Positions 16,760-25,334 of a stretch of 64,000 nucleotides of DNA are shown here, one piece after another. The first letter of the stretch is position 1. Each line of letters starts with the position of its first letter. A model generated the notes under the pieces. That model ran no database searches and was not told the origin of the DNA. It was given only the letters and a program-made list of their open reading frames with translations. A program made the position numbers and the translations under genes. Origin of the DNA: Haloferax larsenii JCM 13917 (GTDB taxonomy: Archaea; Halobacteriota; Halobacteria; Halobacteriales; Haloferacaceae); NCBI RefSeq assembly GCF_000336955.1, contig NZ_AOLI01000017.1, positions 30,244 through 94,243 on the forward strand. The letters run 5' to 3'.

Positions 16760-17533
16760 TCAGTAGACGAGTTTCCCCTCGACGAACTGCCGAACTCGGT
16801 CGTCGGATGGTGACTCGAACACGCGGTCTGTCGCCCCCGACTCGATGCAGGTCCCGTCGAGGAGAACCGCCGTCCGGTCCGAAACGCGCTGTGCCTGCTG
16901 CATGTCGTGTGTCGCCAACGCGACGGCGATACCGCGGTCGCGGGCGGCCCGCATCGCCGCCTCGATGACGGCGGTGTTCCGCGGGTCGAGGTTCGACGTC
17001 GGTTCGTCGAGGAGCAACACGTCCGGGTCGGGGGCGAGCGCGCGGGCGATGGCGACACGCTGTGCTTCGCCCGCCGACAGCGACCCGGCATCTCGGGACG
17101 CTTTGTCTGCCATCCCGACCGTCTCAAGCGCCGTGGTCACTGCCTCGTCGTAGTCGGCAGGTCCAAGCACCCCCGAGACTGCGTTGGCCACTCTCTCCTT
17201 CCACGACCGCCGGACGCGGAGTCCGTACGCCACGTTGTCGGCGACGCTCGCCGAGAACAGACTCCGGTTTTGAAACCCCATCCCGATTCGACGCCTGACT
17301 TCGAGTCGGCGCGCGTCCGACATCGACCACACGTCGTCGCCGTCGAACTCAATGACGCCGCTGTCGGGACGGTCGAACATCGCGAGGAGGCGAAAGAGCG
17401 TGGTCTTTCCCGTCCCCGAGGGGCCGACGACGGCGAGTATTTCGCCGGGTTCGACGCCGAGAGAGACATCTTCCAGAATCGCCCCGTTTTCGAACCCGTG
17501 GGTGATGTCGGCCGCGACGAGACCGTCTGTCAT
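16760..17533 (-). CDS. tupC: Tungstate ABC transporter ATP-binding protein
   Basis: This 257-aa ATPase has Walker A GPSGTGKTT, signature LSAGEAQRVAIARAL, Walker B DVLLLDEPTSNLD and switch ATHDMQQA. It overlaps the permease gene by 4 bp (ATGA) and is the last gene of a tupA-tupB-tupC operon. The assignment to tungstate rests on the binding protein. Tungstate would feed the tungstopterin enzyme encoded at 34873-36567. About 280 bp of non-coding sequence separates it from the convergent TrkA-like gene. Confidence 0.87.
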   Translation of the reverse strand: MTDGLVAADITHGFENGAILEDVSLGVEPGEILAVVGPSGTGKTTLFRLLAMFDRPDSGVIEFDGDDVWSMSDARRLEVRRRIGMGFQNRSLFSASVADNVAYGLRVRRSWKERVANAVSGVLGPADYDEAVTTALETVGMADKASRDAGSLSAGEAQRVAIARALAPDPDVLLLDEPTSNLDPRNTAVIEAAMRAARDRGIAVALATHDMQQAQRVSDRTAVLLDGTCIESGATDRVFESPSDDRVRQFVEGKLVY

Positions 17534-18222
17534 CGCCGCCCTCCACTCGGGGTTCGGTCGCGGAAGCGCGCCCCGAGTGCGTTGACCGCGAGCACGAGCG
17601 CCAACAGAATCCCGCCGAGAGCGATACCCGTCTCGATGTTTCCTTTTCGCGCCTCGACTGTGATAGCGGTCGTGAGCGTCCGCGTGAACGACGTGCCGTC
17701 CGAGAAGACGATGTTGCCGCCGACGATGAGAACCGACCCGACCTCGCTGATAGCGCGACCGTAGGCGGCGAGGAGAGCCGTCACGATGCCGTAGCGCGCC
17801 TCTCTGACGACGAGCAGAGCCACGTCGGTCGAGGTGCCGCCGGAGGCGAACGCGGCGTCTCTGAGGTCCTGTGGAACCGACTGAATCGCCGAGAGCGCGA
17901 CGCTCACGAGAACCGGAAGCGCGAGCACTGTCTGCGAGAGAATCATGGCCTCGGGCGTAAACAGCAGTTCGAACTCCCCGAGTGGCCCGGACCGCGAGAG
18001 TGCCAACAGTACGAGCAGTCCGACGACGACGCTCGGAAAGCCCATCCCCGTCGAGATGATGGAGGTGACGACCGCCTTCCCGCGGAAGTCGCGGAAGCTC
18101 ACGGCCAACGCCATCGGGAGGCCGAGCGTGGCGCTGACGAGCACTGCCGCGGTGCTCACGTACAGCGAGACGAGTGTGATGCTCACCAGATACGTGAGGT
18201 TCAGGTCGCCGAGGCCGAACAC
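17530..18222 (-). CDS. tupB: Tungstate ABC transporter permease
   Basis: This 230-aa membrane protein has five to six hydrophobic spans (LVSITLVSLYVSTAAVLVSATLGLPMALAV at the N terminus; VVVGLLVLLALS; ILSQTVLALPVLVSVALSAI; ALGGILLALVLAVNAL near the C terminus). The segment RAISEVGSVLIVGGNI matches the cytoplasmic loop of TupB/WtpB-type permeases. It begins 24 bases after the tupA stop and overlaps tupC by 4 bp, so the three are one transcript. Confidence 0.87.
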   Translation of the reverse strand: MFGLGDLNLTYLVSITLVSLYVSTAAVLVSATLGLPMALAVSFRDFRGKAVVTSIISTGMGFPSVVVGLLVLLALSRSGPLGEFELLFTPEAMILSQTVLALPVLVSVALSAIQSVPQDLRDAAFASGGTSTDVALLVVREARYGIVTALLAAYGRAISEVGSVLIVGGNIVFSDGTSFTRTLTTAITVEARKGNIETGIALGGILLALVLAVNALGARFRDRTPSGGRR

Positions 18223-18246
18223 GGGATACGGTGGGGTCGGACCGGA

Positions 18247-19272
18247 CTAAAAGTCCTCGGGGACGTTCTCAGCGACCCACTGCTCGAACTGCGCGTCCGA
18301 GACGGACGCCGAGGCGTTGCCACCGCCGTCGTAGTCTTCGGGCACGTACTGCCCGAACTGCGGCGACTCGGACAGCGCGTTCGGGAAGAACAACTGCGAG
18401 CCATCGACTGTGTACGAGTCGATGATGTCCTGTCCCTCGGGACTCGTCAGGAACCCGGCGTACGCCATCGCCAGCGAGTAGTTCACGTCGGGGTACTTCG
18501 CGGGGTTGACCGGGATGACGCCGTAGGGGTTCTTCAGAATCGTCGGCCCGCCCTTGAGTGGCCCTTGAACGAGGATTTCGAGGTCTATCTTGCTCTTCGT
18601 CGCGAGGAACGTCCCGCGGTCAGAGAGCGTGTACGCGCCGGACTGGTCGGCCTGCACGAGCGTGTCGCCCATCCCTTTCCCGATTTCGCGGTACCACTTC
18701 CCCACCGGGTCGACGCCCGAGGCGTCCCAGACGAGCAGTTCCTTCTTGTTCGTCCCCGAGTCGTCGCCGCGAGAGACGAACGTCGCCTCCGACTCCGCGA
18801 TGGTAGCGAAGGCGTCAGCAGCGCTCTCCATCCCCTCGATTCCCGCCGGGTCGTCCGCCGGTCCGACCACGACGAAGTCGTTGAACATGACGTCGCGACG
18901 GTTGACGCCGTAGCCCTCTTTCAAGAACTCGTCTTCTGCACCGCGGGCGTGGACGAGAATCACGTCGGCGTCGCCGTTTCGGGCCGTCTCGATTGCAGCG
19001 CCCGTCCCCTGCGGGATGGTCTTGACTGTCGCGTCGAACTTCTCTTCGAACACCGGGTTGAGTTCGTCCAACAGCCCCGTATCGTACGTGCTCGTCGTGG
19101 TCGCGAGCGTCAACTCCTGTTTCGACCCACTCGACCCATTGCCGGATTCGGACTGGGAGCCACTCTCACCGTCTGCCGCCTGCGGAGGCTCCGCGTCTCC
19201 GGTACACCCACTGAGTCCGAGAATCGCACCGACACCGGCCGCCTGCAAGAAGCGCCGTCGCTGAATTGCCAT
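18247..19272 (-). CDS. tupA: Tungstate-binding lipoprotein
   Basis: This 341-aa exported binding protein starts with a Tat-type signal ([10 protein letters not shown]) and a lipobox (GLSGC). The TupA signature [16 protein letters not shown] at ~56-71 supplies the oxyanion-binding Thr/Ser residues. Further family segments are [34 protein letters not shown] and [18 protein letters not shown]. It heads the operon. Haloarchaea use this class for tungstate, and the aldehyde ferredoxin oxidoreductase gene in this window is a likely user of the metal. Confidence 0.9.
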   Translation of the reverse strand: MAIQRRRFLQAAGVGAILGLSGCTGDAEPPQAADGESGSQSESGNGSSGSKQELTLATTTSTYDTGLLDELNPVFEEKFDATVKTIPQGTGAAIETARNGDADVILVHARGAEDEFLKEGYGVNRRDVMFNDFVVVGPADDPAGIEGMESAADAFATIAESEATFVSRGDDSGTNKKELLVWDASGVDPVGKWYREIGKGMGDTLVQADQSGAYTLSDRGTFLATKSKIDLEILVQGPLKGGPTILKNPYGVIPVNPAKYPDVNYSLAMAYAGFLTSPEGQDIIDSYTVDGSQLFFPNALSESPQFGQYVPEDYDGGGNASASVSDAQFEQWVAENVPEDF

Positions 19273-19412
19273 GCAGTGTCGTGTGCTGAACAGAAATTAA
19301 CTGTTTCCCAGCCGATGAAATCGATTCACGTTTCATTTCTCGCCTTCTGTGACCGATTGTGTGAACTATCGGTTGCGTCGGTTTCTTCTCGGTCGCCGTC
19401 TTGGACTCGACT

Positions 19413-19511
19413 ATGACGTGGGAGTCGCTTTTCGACCGTGCCGCTGATTCCGAGACGACAGAGAGCGATATCGCCGAGGCGCTTCGCGCCCGCCGAGAGA
19501 ACGATGAGTGA
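19413..19511 (+). CDS. Tiny 32-aa acidic protein coupled to a PIN-like gene
   Basis: ATG at 19413 opens a 32-codon frame (starts MTWESLFDRAADS, ends ARRENDE) with a TGA at 19509-19511. It overlaps the start of the next gene at 19504 by 8 bp. The product is acidic and helix-prone, unlike a random frame in this GC-rich DNA, and the overlap suggests translational coupling. Function is unknown; an antitoxin-like or partner role for the PIN-like protein is possible but speculative. Confidence 0.55.
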   Translation: MTWESLFDRAADSETTESDIAEALRARRENDE

Positions 19512-19980
19512 GACCGACCCGTCTCCGACTCGCGTCGTCGCGGACGCCGACGTACTCGCCGCTGACCTCCTCGTCGGCGGTGCCGCCCGCGACGCGCTCG
19601 ACCACCTCCGGTCGCACTCGTGGATGACCCTCGTCGCCAGTCCGGCGCTCCTCGACGATGCCGAGGCGGTCATCGCCAGCCTCGCCGACGAGGAACTGGC
19701 CGCAGACTGGCGCGCCAGAGTGGGCGAGTGGGCCGAACTCGTCGACCACCCCGAGGGCGACCAGCCTGCGCTCGCCGCCGCCTATCGAGGTGGCGCGATG
19801 CATCTTCTCACCTTCGACGAGACCCTTCAGTCTGCCACGGCTGGCGCAGCTTTGAGCGGCCGCTTCCCGGTGAGTATCCGCGAGCCACGGGCGTTTGCGA
19901 CGCTCTTTGCTCCCGAAAGCCTGTACGCAGAAGTCGAATCCGGTGAGTATCCCGGTCCCGACCGCGACCCCCGAGCCTGA
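19504..19980 (+). CDS. PIN-like domain protein
   Basis: This 158-aa protein resembles haloarchaeal PIN-like proteins. An acidic residue after the first strand (VVADADVLAADLL) and a second cluster (HLLTFDETLQS) fit the PIN nuclease core, though the fourth acidic position is not obvious. The ATG at 19504 is preferred over an earlier ATG at 19438 because the earlier part translates to basic sequence (PLIPRRQRAISPRRF) and overlaps the tiny acidic ORF. It may be an RNase or a degenerate PIN fold. The pairing with a tiny upstream ORF recalls toxin-antitoxin arrangements, but no evidence of toxicity is visible. Confidence 0.6.
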   Translation: MSETDPSPTRVVADADVLAADLLVGGAARDALDHLRSHSWMTLVASPALLDDAEAVIASLADEELAADWRARVGEWAELVDHPEGDQPALAAAYRGGAMHLLTFDETLQSATAGAALSGRFPVSIREPRAFATLFAPESLYAEVESGEYPGPDRDPRA

Positions 19981-20060
19981 CCGCGACTGCCGGGTCAGAC
20001 CGACTTCGGGTCGGCGACGTGTCGCGTCAGCCGCCAGCTGCGGAAGAACACCGCGTTGCC

Positions 20061-20855
20061 CTACGTGGGCCGCTGTGCGACCTTCACCATGCGCCGAACC
20101 AGCCACCGAGGGAGGAATCGAACGAGGACCGACCCGAGCCAGTTTTGCGTGCCGGGGACGACGACGACTTTCCCGGCGTTCATGCCGCGGATTCCCGCCT
20201 TCGCAACCTTCCGAGCATCCATCACGCCGCCTTCGAGGAGCCGAGAGTCTTCCATGTCTGCGCGCGACTGGAACCCAGTCTCTGTCGGCCCGGGACACAG
20301 CACCGTGACGGTCACGCCGGTTCCGCGACACTCCTCCGCCAGCGCCTCGGAGAACGAGAGGACGTACGCCTTCGTCGCATAATAGACGGCCATCAGTGGA
20401 CCGGGCTGGAAACTCGCGGTCGACCCGAGGTTGAGAATCTGCCCCGACTTGCGGTCGAGCATGCCCGGCAGAAACAGCTTCGTGAGTTGCGTCAGGGCCG
20501 TGACGTTCACCTCGATTTCGTCGACTTCGCGGTCGAGGTCGATATCCACGAAGGGGCCGAACGTCGCGAACCCGGCGTTGTTGACCAGCACGTCAACCTC
20601 GATTTCGCGGTCACGCAGGGCTTCGAAAATCTCCCGTGGTGCGCCCCGCTCGGCGAGGTCTTTCACGAGGACGACGACTGCCGTTCCGTAGGCGTCGTTC
20701 ACCTCGGCGGCGAGTTCGCGGAGGTCGGCCTCGCTTCTGGCGACGACGACGAGGTCGTGTCCGTCTGCGGCGAGGAGGTCGGCGAGTTCGCGTCCGATGC
20801 CGCCGGATGCACCGGTGACGAGTGCGACTGGGGCGTCGCGGTCGGGGAACGTCAT
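20061..20855 (-). CDS. SDR-family oxidoreductase
   Basis: This 264-aa short-chain dehydrogenase has the cofactor motif TGASGGIG near residue 14, the structural VLVNNAG, and the catalytic Ser/Tyr/Lys set (GSTAS, YYATK). The extended C terminus with a basic, hydrophobic tail (LVRFLPRWLVRRMVKVAQR) suggests membrane association and resembles DltE/YqjQ-like SDRs. The ATG at 20855 (MTFPDRDAPVALVTGA) is chosen over a longer frame that would overlap the upstream ACT gene. The substrate is unknown. Confidence 0.85.
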   Translation of the reverse strand: MTFPDRDAPVALVTGASGGIGRELADLLAADGHDLVVVARSEADLRELAAEVNDAYGTAVVVLVKDLAERGAPREIFEALRDREIEVDVLVNNAGFATFGPFVDIDLDREVDEIEVNVTALTQLTKLFLPGMLDRKSGQILNLGSTASFQPGPLMAVYYATKAYVLSFSEALAEECRGTGVTVTVLCPGPTETGFQSRADMEDSRLLEGGVMDARKVAKAGIRGMNAGKVVVVPGTQNWLGSVLVRFLPRWLVRRMVKVAQRPT

Positions 20856-20896
20856 GCCCTCTTTGACGTGCCCAATGGTAACAATCACTTGGGTGG

Positions 20897-21280
20897 CTAC
20901 TGCTCGACCACACACCCCAGTGTTTCCAGTTTTTGCGTCGCCGCCGCGAGGTCGGCTTCTTTCACGAGCACGTGGTCAGTCGAGTACGACGACAGCGCGA
21001 ATATCGAGACGTCTTCCTCGGCGAGGGCGGTTGCGACCGCCGCCAGAAACCCGACGAGTTCGAACGGCAGCACCATCTCGAAGGTGAGGCGCTTCCACCC
21101 GTGTTCGGCCTCGACGACGGTCGATTCGTCGATGGCTCCTGTCTCGGCTATTACTGTCGTCTCTGTTTCGTCCTGAATCGTTGCGAACGCCTCGGGGTCG
21201 GGCCGCGTCGTCTTGTAGACGGTGTACGTCTCGTCCGAGACGGTGACCGTACCGCCTTCGAAGAAGTCTGCGGGATTCAT
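20897..21280 (-). CDS. ACT-domain protein
   Basis: This 127-aa protein has a C-terminal ACT-like region (LPFELVGFLAAVATALAEEDVSIFALSSYSTDHVLV, residues ~70-110) of the small-molecule sensor type found in stand-alone ACT proteins. The N-terminal half (FFEGGTVTVSDETYTVYKTTRPDPEAF) may be a second, degenerate ACT unit. It lies 41 bases upstream of the SDR gene and may share its transcript. The ligand is unknown, perhaps an amino acid. Confidence 0.72.
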   Translation of the reverse strand: MNPADFFEGGTVTVSDETYTVYKTTRPDPEAFATIQDETETTVIAETGAIDESTVVEAEHGWKRLTFEMVLPFELVGFLAAVATALAEEDVSIFALSSYSTDHVLVKEADLAAATQKLETLGCVVEQ

Positions 21281-21355
21281 GCGGATCTGTCGTACCCAGA
21301 CCGCGTAAACCTCACTGGCGTTCAGAAACCCCCGGAAAATCGGAGCGTTCCACCC

Positions 21356-21447
21356 TCCACTTCGCTCACTCCGTTCGCCCAGTGGACCACCGTCGGACGC
21401 GCTGCGCCCGACGAGATATCCTTCGCTTACTCCGTTCGCTCAGGATA
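21356..21447. repeat. Cluster of three hairpins with repeated loop sequence
   Basis: Three inverted repeats follow each other: TCCACT/AGTGGA (21356-21386), a GTCGG/CCGAC stem with a CGC/GCG inner pair (21392-21412), and TATCCT/AGGATA (21417-21447). The loops of the first and third share the near-identical sequence TTCGCTCACTCCGTTCGC (one base differs). The third hairpin covers the rdgB stop codon. It may be a dispersed haloarchaeal palindromic element and could terminate the rdgB transcript. Confidence 0.6.
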
Positions 21448-22065
21448 CCACGTCGCAAACTTCGCTAACGCCCGCCCGCGGTGCGAGATTCCGTTTTTCT
21501 CCGTCGCCGTCATCTCCGCGAACGTCGTTCCGTCGTGTTCGAAGATTGGGTCGTAGCCGAAGCCACCGTCGCCGCGAGGTGCGACGATTCGCCCGTTCAC
21601 GACACCCGTAAAGAGCTTCACCGGCAGGGCTTCGGTCTCCTGTGCGTCCTGTTCGGCACCGTGAGCGGCCGCGACAGTTCGGTCGTCGCGGTCGATTGGG
21701 TCGGGGCTTGCTTCGAACTCCGCGCCGTCGCAGTACGCGAGCACACAGTGGAAGGAGGCGCGACGCGGCTCGTCGAGTTCCGCGGCGGCCAGTCGGTACA
21801 CGGCTTCGACGCCCAGCGTGTCCTCGGCGTACGAGGAGTATGGGCCGGGGAAGCCGTCGAAGCCGTCGATAAAGAGTCCGGCGTCGTCCACGAGGACGGG
21901 TTCGCCGGCGTAGCGGTAGGCTTCGCGGGCACCGTGGGCCGCGATGGGGCCGAGTTCGGCCGCCTGAACCTCGGTGTAGTCGAAGTCCAGTTGGGTCACG
22001 TCGTCGTCGAGGTAGTCGAGGGCCTCGCGTACCTTGCCCTCGTTCGTAGTGACGTACCTGAGCAT
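21427..22065 (-). CDS. rdgB: XTP/dITP diphosphatase (RdgB/HAM1 family)
   Basis: This 212-aa house-cleaning nucleotidase hydrolyses ITP, dITP and XTP to monophosphates. The substrate-binding TNEGK (family SxNxxK) is at residues 7-11. Other family features are VLVDDAGLFIDGFDGFPGPYSS (specificity and metal site), RRASFHCVLAY, GDGGFGYDPIFEHDG and the C-terminal SHRGRAL. The last codons lie inside a hairpin element, so the C-terminal residues WYPERTE may be encoded by an inserted repeat. It follows the kae1-bud32 operon on the same strand, an order seen in other archaea. Confidence 0.93.
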   Translation of the reverse strand: MLRYVTTNEGKVREALDYLDDDVTQLDFDYTEVQAAELGPIAAHGAREAYRYAGEPVLVDDAGLFIDGFDGFPGPYSSYAEDTLGVEAVYRLAAAELDEPRRASFHCVLAYCDGAEFEASPDPIDRDDRTVAAAHGAEQDAQETEALPVKLFTGVVNGRIVAPRGDGGFGYDPIFEHDGTTFAEMTATEKNGISHRGRALAKFATWYPERTE

Positions 22066-22117
22066 ACCCGCTCATCTGCGGGCGGGGTGGGAAAAGTCGT
22101 CGGTGTTGCGCGCGCGA

Positions 22118-22393
22118 TTAGTCGACGATGACTTCGACTGGGCCGTCGTCTTCCGCCGCTTCTTCTTTCTTTTTGCCCTTCTGTTGCTCGTTCCAGAGCA
22201 GACCACCGGCGACGAGGAGGACGACCCACGAGCGCCAGCTCGCGAGATTCAGCGTGTAGCCGATACCGAACGGTTTCTCGACGAGCATGCCCTCGCCGGG
22301 CTGCCAGTACGACGACAGCAGGCGGCCGACGCTCGGACGCTCGAAGTTGTACGGGATACCAAAGAGAGTTCCTCGTTGCGGTTTGTCTGCCAT
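22118..22393 (-). CDS. Small haloarchaeal membrane protein (DUF5808-like)
   Basis: This 91-aa protein begins at ATG 22393 (MADKPQRGTLFGIPYNFERPS). A longer frame adds a basic N terminus unlike haloarchaeal proteins. The conserved-looking N-terminal part ends in GYTLNLASWRSW, then a single membrane span (VVLLVAGGLLW) and a charged tail (KGKKKEEAAEDDG). It resembles the DUF5808 family by eye; function is unknown. It stands between rdgB and kae1-bud32 on the same strand. Confidence 0.62.
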   Translation of the reverse strand: MADKPQRGTLFGIPYNFERPSVGRLLSSYWQPGEGMLVEKPFGIGYTLNLASWRSWVVLLVAGGLLWNEQQKGKKKEEAAEDDGPVEVIVD

Positions 22394-22525
22394 ACGAGAC
22401 GAATACGCTCGCGCCGGATAAATCGTTTTGGCCTTCCGACGTGTTTTGGTGCGGCGATTTCGACCCCAACAAATGAGGGATGGTAACACGATTCTGCGGG
22501 GCGGCGGTAAGGGACCAGTGACTCG

Positions 22526-24184
22526 CTACCGATACCGCCCGCGCGACTCCACCTGTCGGAGTCGAGAAAGAACCTCCGCGGAGCCGACTTCCTCGTAGCC
22601 CGCTTCGAGTGCGTCGAGGAGTGGTGCGGCGTCGTCGGCCGTCCCCTCGACGCTCTGTGCGAAGACGTGGAGGTCCATCGCGTGGTCTTCGACGTGCCCC
22701 GAGTGGAACCCGAGGCCGAAGTCGATGAGGTAGACGCGCGTGTTCCCGTCGGCGTCGGTACCGACGCGGACGTTCCGCGTCGTGGGGTCGCCGTGGACGA
22801 TTCCCGCTTGATGCAGTCGAGCGAGATACTCGCCGACCGTTCGAACCGCGTCGGGGTCGAGTTGTTCCGCGAGGTCGGCTTCACCCACCTTCTGGAAGGT
22901 GATGACGCCCTCGACGGGGTCGATATCGCGGACGACTGGTGTTCGAACCCCGGCGCGGCGGGCATCGCTCGTCAGCCGTGCCTCGGCCTTGGTGCGCTCG
23001 CCGCGCAGTCGGTCGTCGAGTTTTGCGTGGCGGTAGGTCTTCGGGACGCGGCGTTTCACCACGTCGTCGGTGCTGATATCGACCGTCGCTTCCGCCCCGC
23101 GAATCGCACCGTCGTCGGTGTAGGCGCGCGCGACCGATTCGTCGTCGCCGCGCCACGTCACGTCGACTTGGTCCGGGCGGAAGTTCGGGTCGACCGAGGA
23201 CTCGCTGATTGGGAGCGTGTCGCCCGCGTCGAGCATCCGCGCGCCGAGGACGGCAATCATCCCGGCGTTGTCGCCGAGGAACTGCGGGTCGGGGGCGTGG
23301 AACTTCGCGCCGCGCTGTTCGCACATCTCGGCGAGCATCTCCCGCAGGCGGGCGTTGTGGCCGACGCCGCCACCGAGGACGAGTTCGTCCGTCCCCGTAA
23401 GCGAGAGCGCGCGCTCGGAGACTTCGGTCAGCATCGCGAAGATGGTCTCTTGGAGTCCGACGCAGATGTCGGAGACGGGTGTCCCGGCGTCTGCCTCTTC
23501 CTTCGCGGCGCTCATGATACCCGAGAAGGAGAAGTCCATCCCCTTGACGACGTACGGCAGGTCGACGTACTCGCCGTCTTTCGCCGCCTTCTCGACTTTC
23601 GGCCCGCCGGGGTGGGTCCAGCCGACGTGACGGGTGAACTTGTCGATGGCGTTGCCGACGCCGGTGTCCATCGTCTCGCCGAGGACGCGGTACCGACCGT
23701 TGTGGTAGCCGAGCAGGTGGGCGTTCGCGCCCGAGGCGTTCAGACAGACGGGCGATTCGAAACCCGACTGGTAGCGCCCGATTTCGAGGTGGGCGACCAT
23801 GTGGTTGACGCCGACGAGCGGCACGTCGAGTGTCTGGGCCACGGAGCGGGCGGCAGTCCCGACGATACGGAGACACGGCCCTAAGCCGGGGCCGCGCGAG
23901 AACGCGACACCGTCGACGATGGGGCCGTCGCCGTCGTGGCGCTCGGCGGCGTGCGCGAGCGCGGTGTCGACGACGCCGGGGATGGCGTTCGCCATGTGTT
24001 CGGCCGACTCGCGCGGGTGAATGCCGCCGCTGTCGGGGTGGTAGGGGTCAGATTCGATAAAGACGTGGTCGGAGGCGGGGTCCGGCGTGCGGTCGGTTCC
24101 GTGACCGAGTGCGGCGGGGTCGTCGGTTTCGAAAACCGCTGCGCTCGCGGCCCACGCTGTTCCTTCGATTCCGAGAATACGCAT
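22526..24184 (-). CDS. Bifunctional Kae1-Bud32 KEOPS subunit (tRNA t6A synthesis)
   Basis: This 552-aa fusion makes the catalytic heart of the KEOPS complex, which adds threonylcarbamoyl to A37 of ANN-decoding tRNAs. Residues ~1-330 are Kae1 with the metal-binding HMVAHLEIG (HxxxH) and GGGVGHNARLREML. Residues ~340-552 are the small kinase/ATPase Bud32 with VHGDPTTRNVRV (catalytic loop) and LIDFGLGF (metal Asp). Fusion of the two is found in several archaea including haloarchaea. It is 36 bases downstream of rps24e in an information-processing operon. Confidence 0.95.
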   Translation of the reverse strand: MRILGIEGTAWAASAAVFETDDPAALGHGTDRTPDPASDHVFIESDPYHPDSGGIHPRESAEHMANAIPGVVDTALAHAAERHDGDGPIVDGVAFSRGPGLGPCLRIVGTAARSVAQTLDVPLVGVNHMVAHLEIGRYQSGFESPVCLNASGANAHLLGYHNGRYRVLGETMDTGVGNAIDKFTRHVGWTHPGGPKVEKAAKDGEYVDLPYVVKGMDFSFSGIMSAAKEEADAGTPVSDICVGLQETIFAMLTEVSERALSLTGTDELVLGGGVGHNARLREMLAEMCEQRGAKFHAPDPQFLGDNAGMIAVLGARMLDAGDTLPISESSVDPNFRPDQVDVTWRGDDESVARAYTDDGAIRGAEATVDISTDDVVKRRVPKTYRHAKLDDRLRGERTKAEARLTSDARRAGVRTPVVRDIDPVEGVITFQKVGEADLAEQLDPDAVRTVGEYLARLHQAGIVHGDPTTRNVRVGTDADGNTRVYLIDFGLGFHSGHVEDHAMDLHVFAQSVEGTADDAAPLLDALEAGYEEVGSAEVLSRLRQVESRGRYR

Positions 24185-24220
24185 CGAGAGTTGGTCGAAA
24201 ACGGCGATTCGAAACCGAGA

Positions 24221-24526
24221 TTAGGCCTCTTCGGCCTCGGCTTCGGCGTCGGTAATCTTGTTCCGTTCGAGCATGTGCTCCTGTTCGACGTCGCGCGCGA
24301 ACTCGGGGCTCTCGTAGACCTTGGCGTAGCCAGCGGTCTTGCGCATGCCGAACTTCGTGTCGAGTTCGTGGACGACGACTTCGTCGGAGTCCTTGTTCAG
24401 TTTGGCCGCGAGAGAGTCACGAACCGACAGCCGCGACGGCGTCGCTTCCTCGTGGACAATCTCGAATCGGACGTCCGTCCGATGCAACATGGGGTTCTCC
24501 TCCTCGGAGATGATTTCGATATCCAT
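24221..24526 (-). CDS. rps24e: Ribosomal protein S24e
   Basis: This 101-aa small-subunit protein shows the family pattern MDIEIISEEENPMLHRTDVRFEI at the start and KFGMRKTAGYAKVYES in the middle, with an acidic C-terminal tail (AEAEAEEA) typical of halophiles. The ATG at 24526 follows a short gap from the dephospho-CoA kinase gene. In many archaea rps27ae lies next to it; only 36 bases separate it from kae1-bud32 here, too few for that gene. Confidence 0.95.
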   Translation of the reverse strand: MDIEIISEEENPMLHRTDVRFEIVHEEATPSRLSVRDSLAAKLNKDSDEVVVHELDTKFGMRKTAGYAKVYESPEFARDVEQEHMLERNKITDAEAEAEEA

Positions 24527-24595
24527 GGTTCAGTTACCAGTACATCCCCCCGAAGCAAGTAAAAGGATTTCGAAGGGAGAGGGAGAGACCGGTCC

Positions 24596-25135
24596 TCAGG
24601 CGTCGAGTGGCGCGAGGACGGCGTCGATATCACCCTCGAACTGGGTGAGGAGGTCCCGCATCTCCGCTTTGGCTGCGTCTGTGACCCGGATTCGGACCAT
24701 TCCTTCGTCCGGTTGGCCGTAGACGACAGTCGAGTCCAGCGGCGCGGCGAGGACTGCGGGGAGGGTCGCGAGGTCTTCTTCGCCTTCAACCAAGAGCGTC
24801 GTCGGTTCGTCTGCGGCGAGCGCGTCGACGAGCGCATCGACGAGTGCGCGCGAAACCGTGCCCGGTTCGTTCGCGACTTCGACGAGTCGGCCCGTCTCGA
24901 CGGCCCGGCGAATCTCCTCGTCGACCGCCTCGCGTTTCGTCTTTCCATCGACGACAGCGACATCCGGCGCTCGTCCTGCGCGTCGGAGGTGGTAGGTGAC
25001 GACGTCGCCGACGGCGACGAGCGGTGTGTCTCGCTCCTCGCTGGCGGCGTCTGCGAGCAACTCTTCGGCCTCGGTGTAGACGGGGCCGAACGGCTCTTTG
25101 AACGCCGCGCGAAGTTCCGTCGGCAGGGTGAGCAT
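24596..25135 (-). CDS. GTP-dependent dephospho-CoA kinase (DUF359)
   Basis: This 179-aa protein belongs to the archaeal DUF359 family, whose Thermococcus member was shown to phosphorylate dephospho-CoA with GTP as the last step of CoA synthesis. Family motifs are VGDVVTYHL, VVDGKTKRE, VEGEEDLATLPAV and VYGQPDEGMV. The start at 25135 is one base from the spt4 stop, so it is translated from the same transcript. Confidence 0.9.
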   Translation of the reverse strand: MLTLPTELRAAFKEPFGPVYTEAEELLADAASEERDTPLVAVGDVVTYHLRRAGRAPDVAVVDGKTKREAVDEEIRRAVETGRLVEVANEPGTVSRALVDALVDALAADEPTTLLVEGEEDLATLPAVLAAPLDSTVVYGQPDEGMVRIRVTDAAKAEMRDLLTQFEGDIDAVLAPLDA

Positions 25136-25136
25136 C

Positions 25137-25334
25137 TTAGCGGACCTTGAGCGCGTATCCGCCGGGTTCGCTGACGTTCATCTCGTCGGCGATTTCGCTC
25201 TCTTCGGGGTGGGTGATGACGACGTAGCCCGCCCAGTCTTCGGTGAGGCTCGTCGACCCGCAGTTGTCGCAGGTCTGTGAGTCGGGGTCGTTGACGTAGT
25301 GGCACTCACGGCAGGCGAGACGCTTTCGCGCCAT
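25137..25334 (-). CDS. spt4: Transcription elongation factor Spt4 (RpoE2)
   Basis: This 65-aa zinc-binding protein pairs with Spt5 to make RNA polymerase processive. It has CRECHYVNDPDSQTCDNCG (two CxxC pairs at 9-27) followed by SLTEDWAGYVVITHPEESEIA, the conserved core that contacts Spt5. Its start codon overlaps the rpo7 stop by one base (TGATGG). Confidence 0.95.
   Translation of the reverse strand: MARKRLACRECHYVNDPDSQTCDNCGSTSLTEDWAGYVVITHPEESEIADEMNVSEPGGYALKVR

Noticed and set aside
19504-19980. Firm toxin-antitoxin call for the PIN-like gene and its tiny neighbour
   Set aside because: The PIN acidic residues are incomplete by eye and the tiny ORF has no antitoxin features; only the geometry is suggestive.
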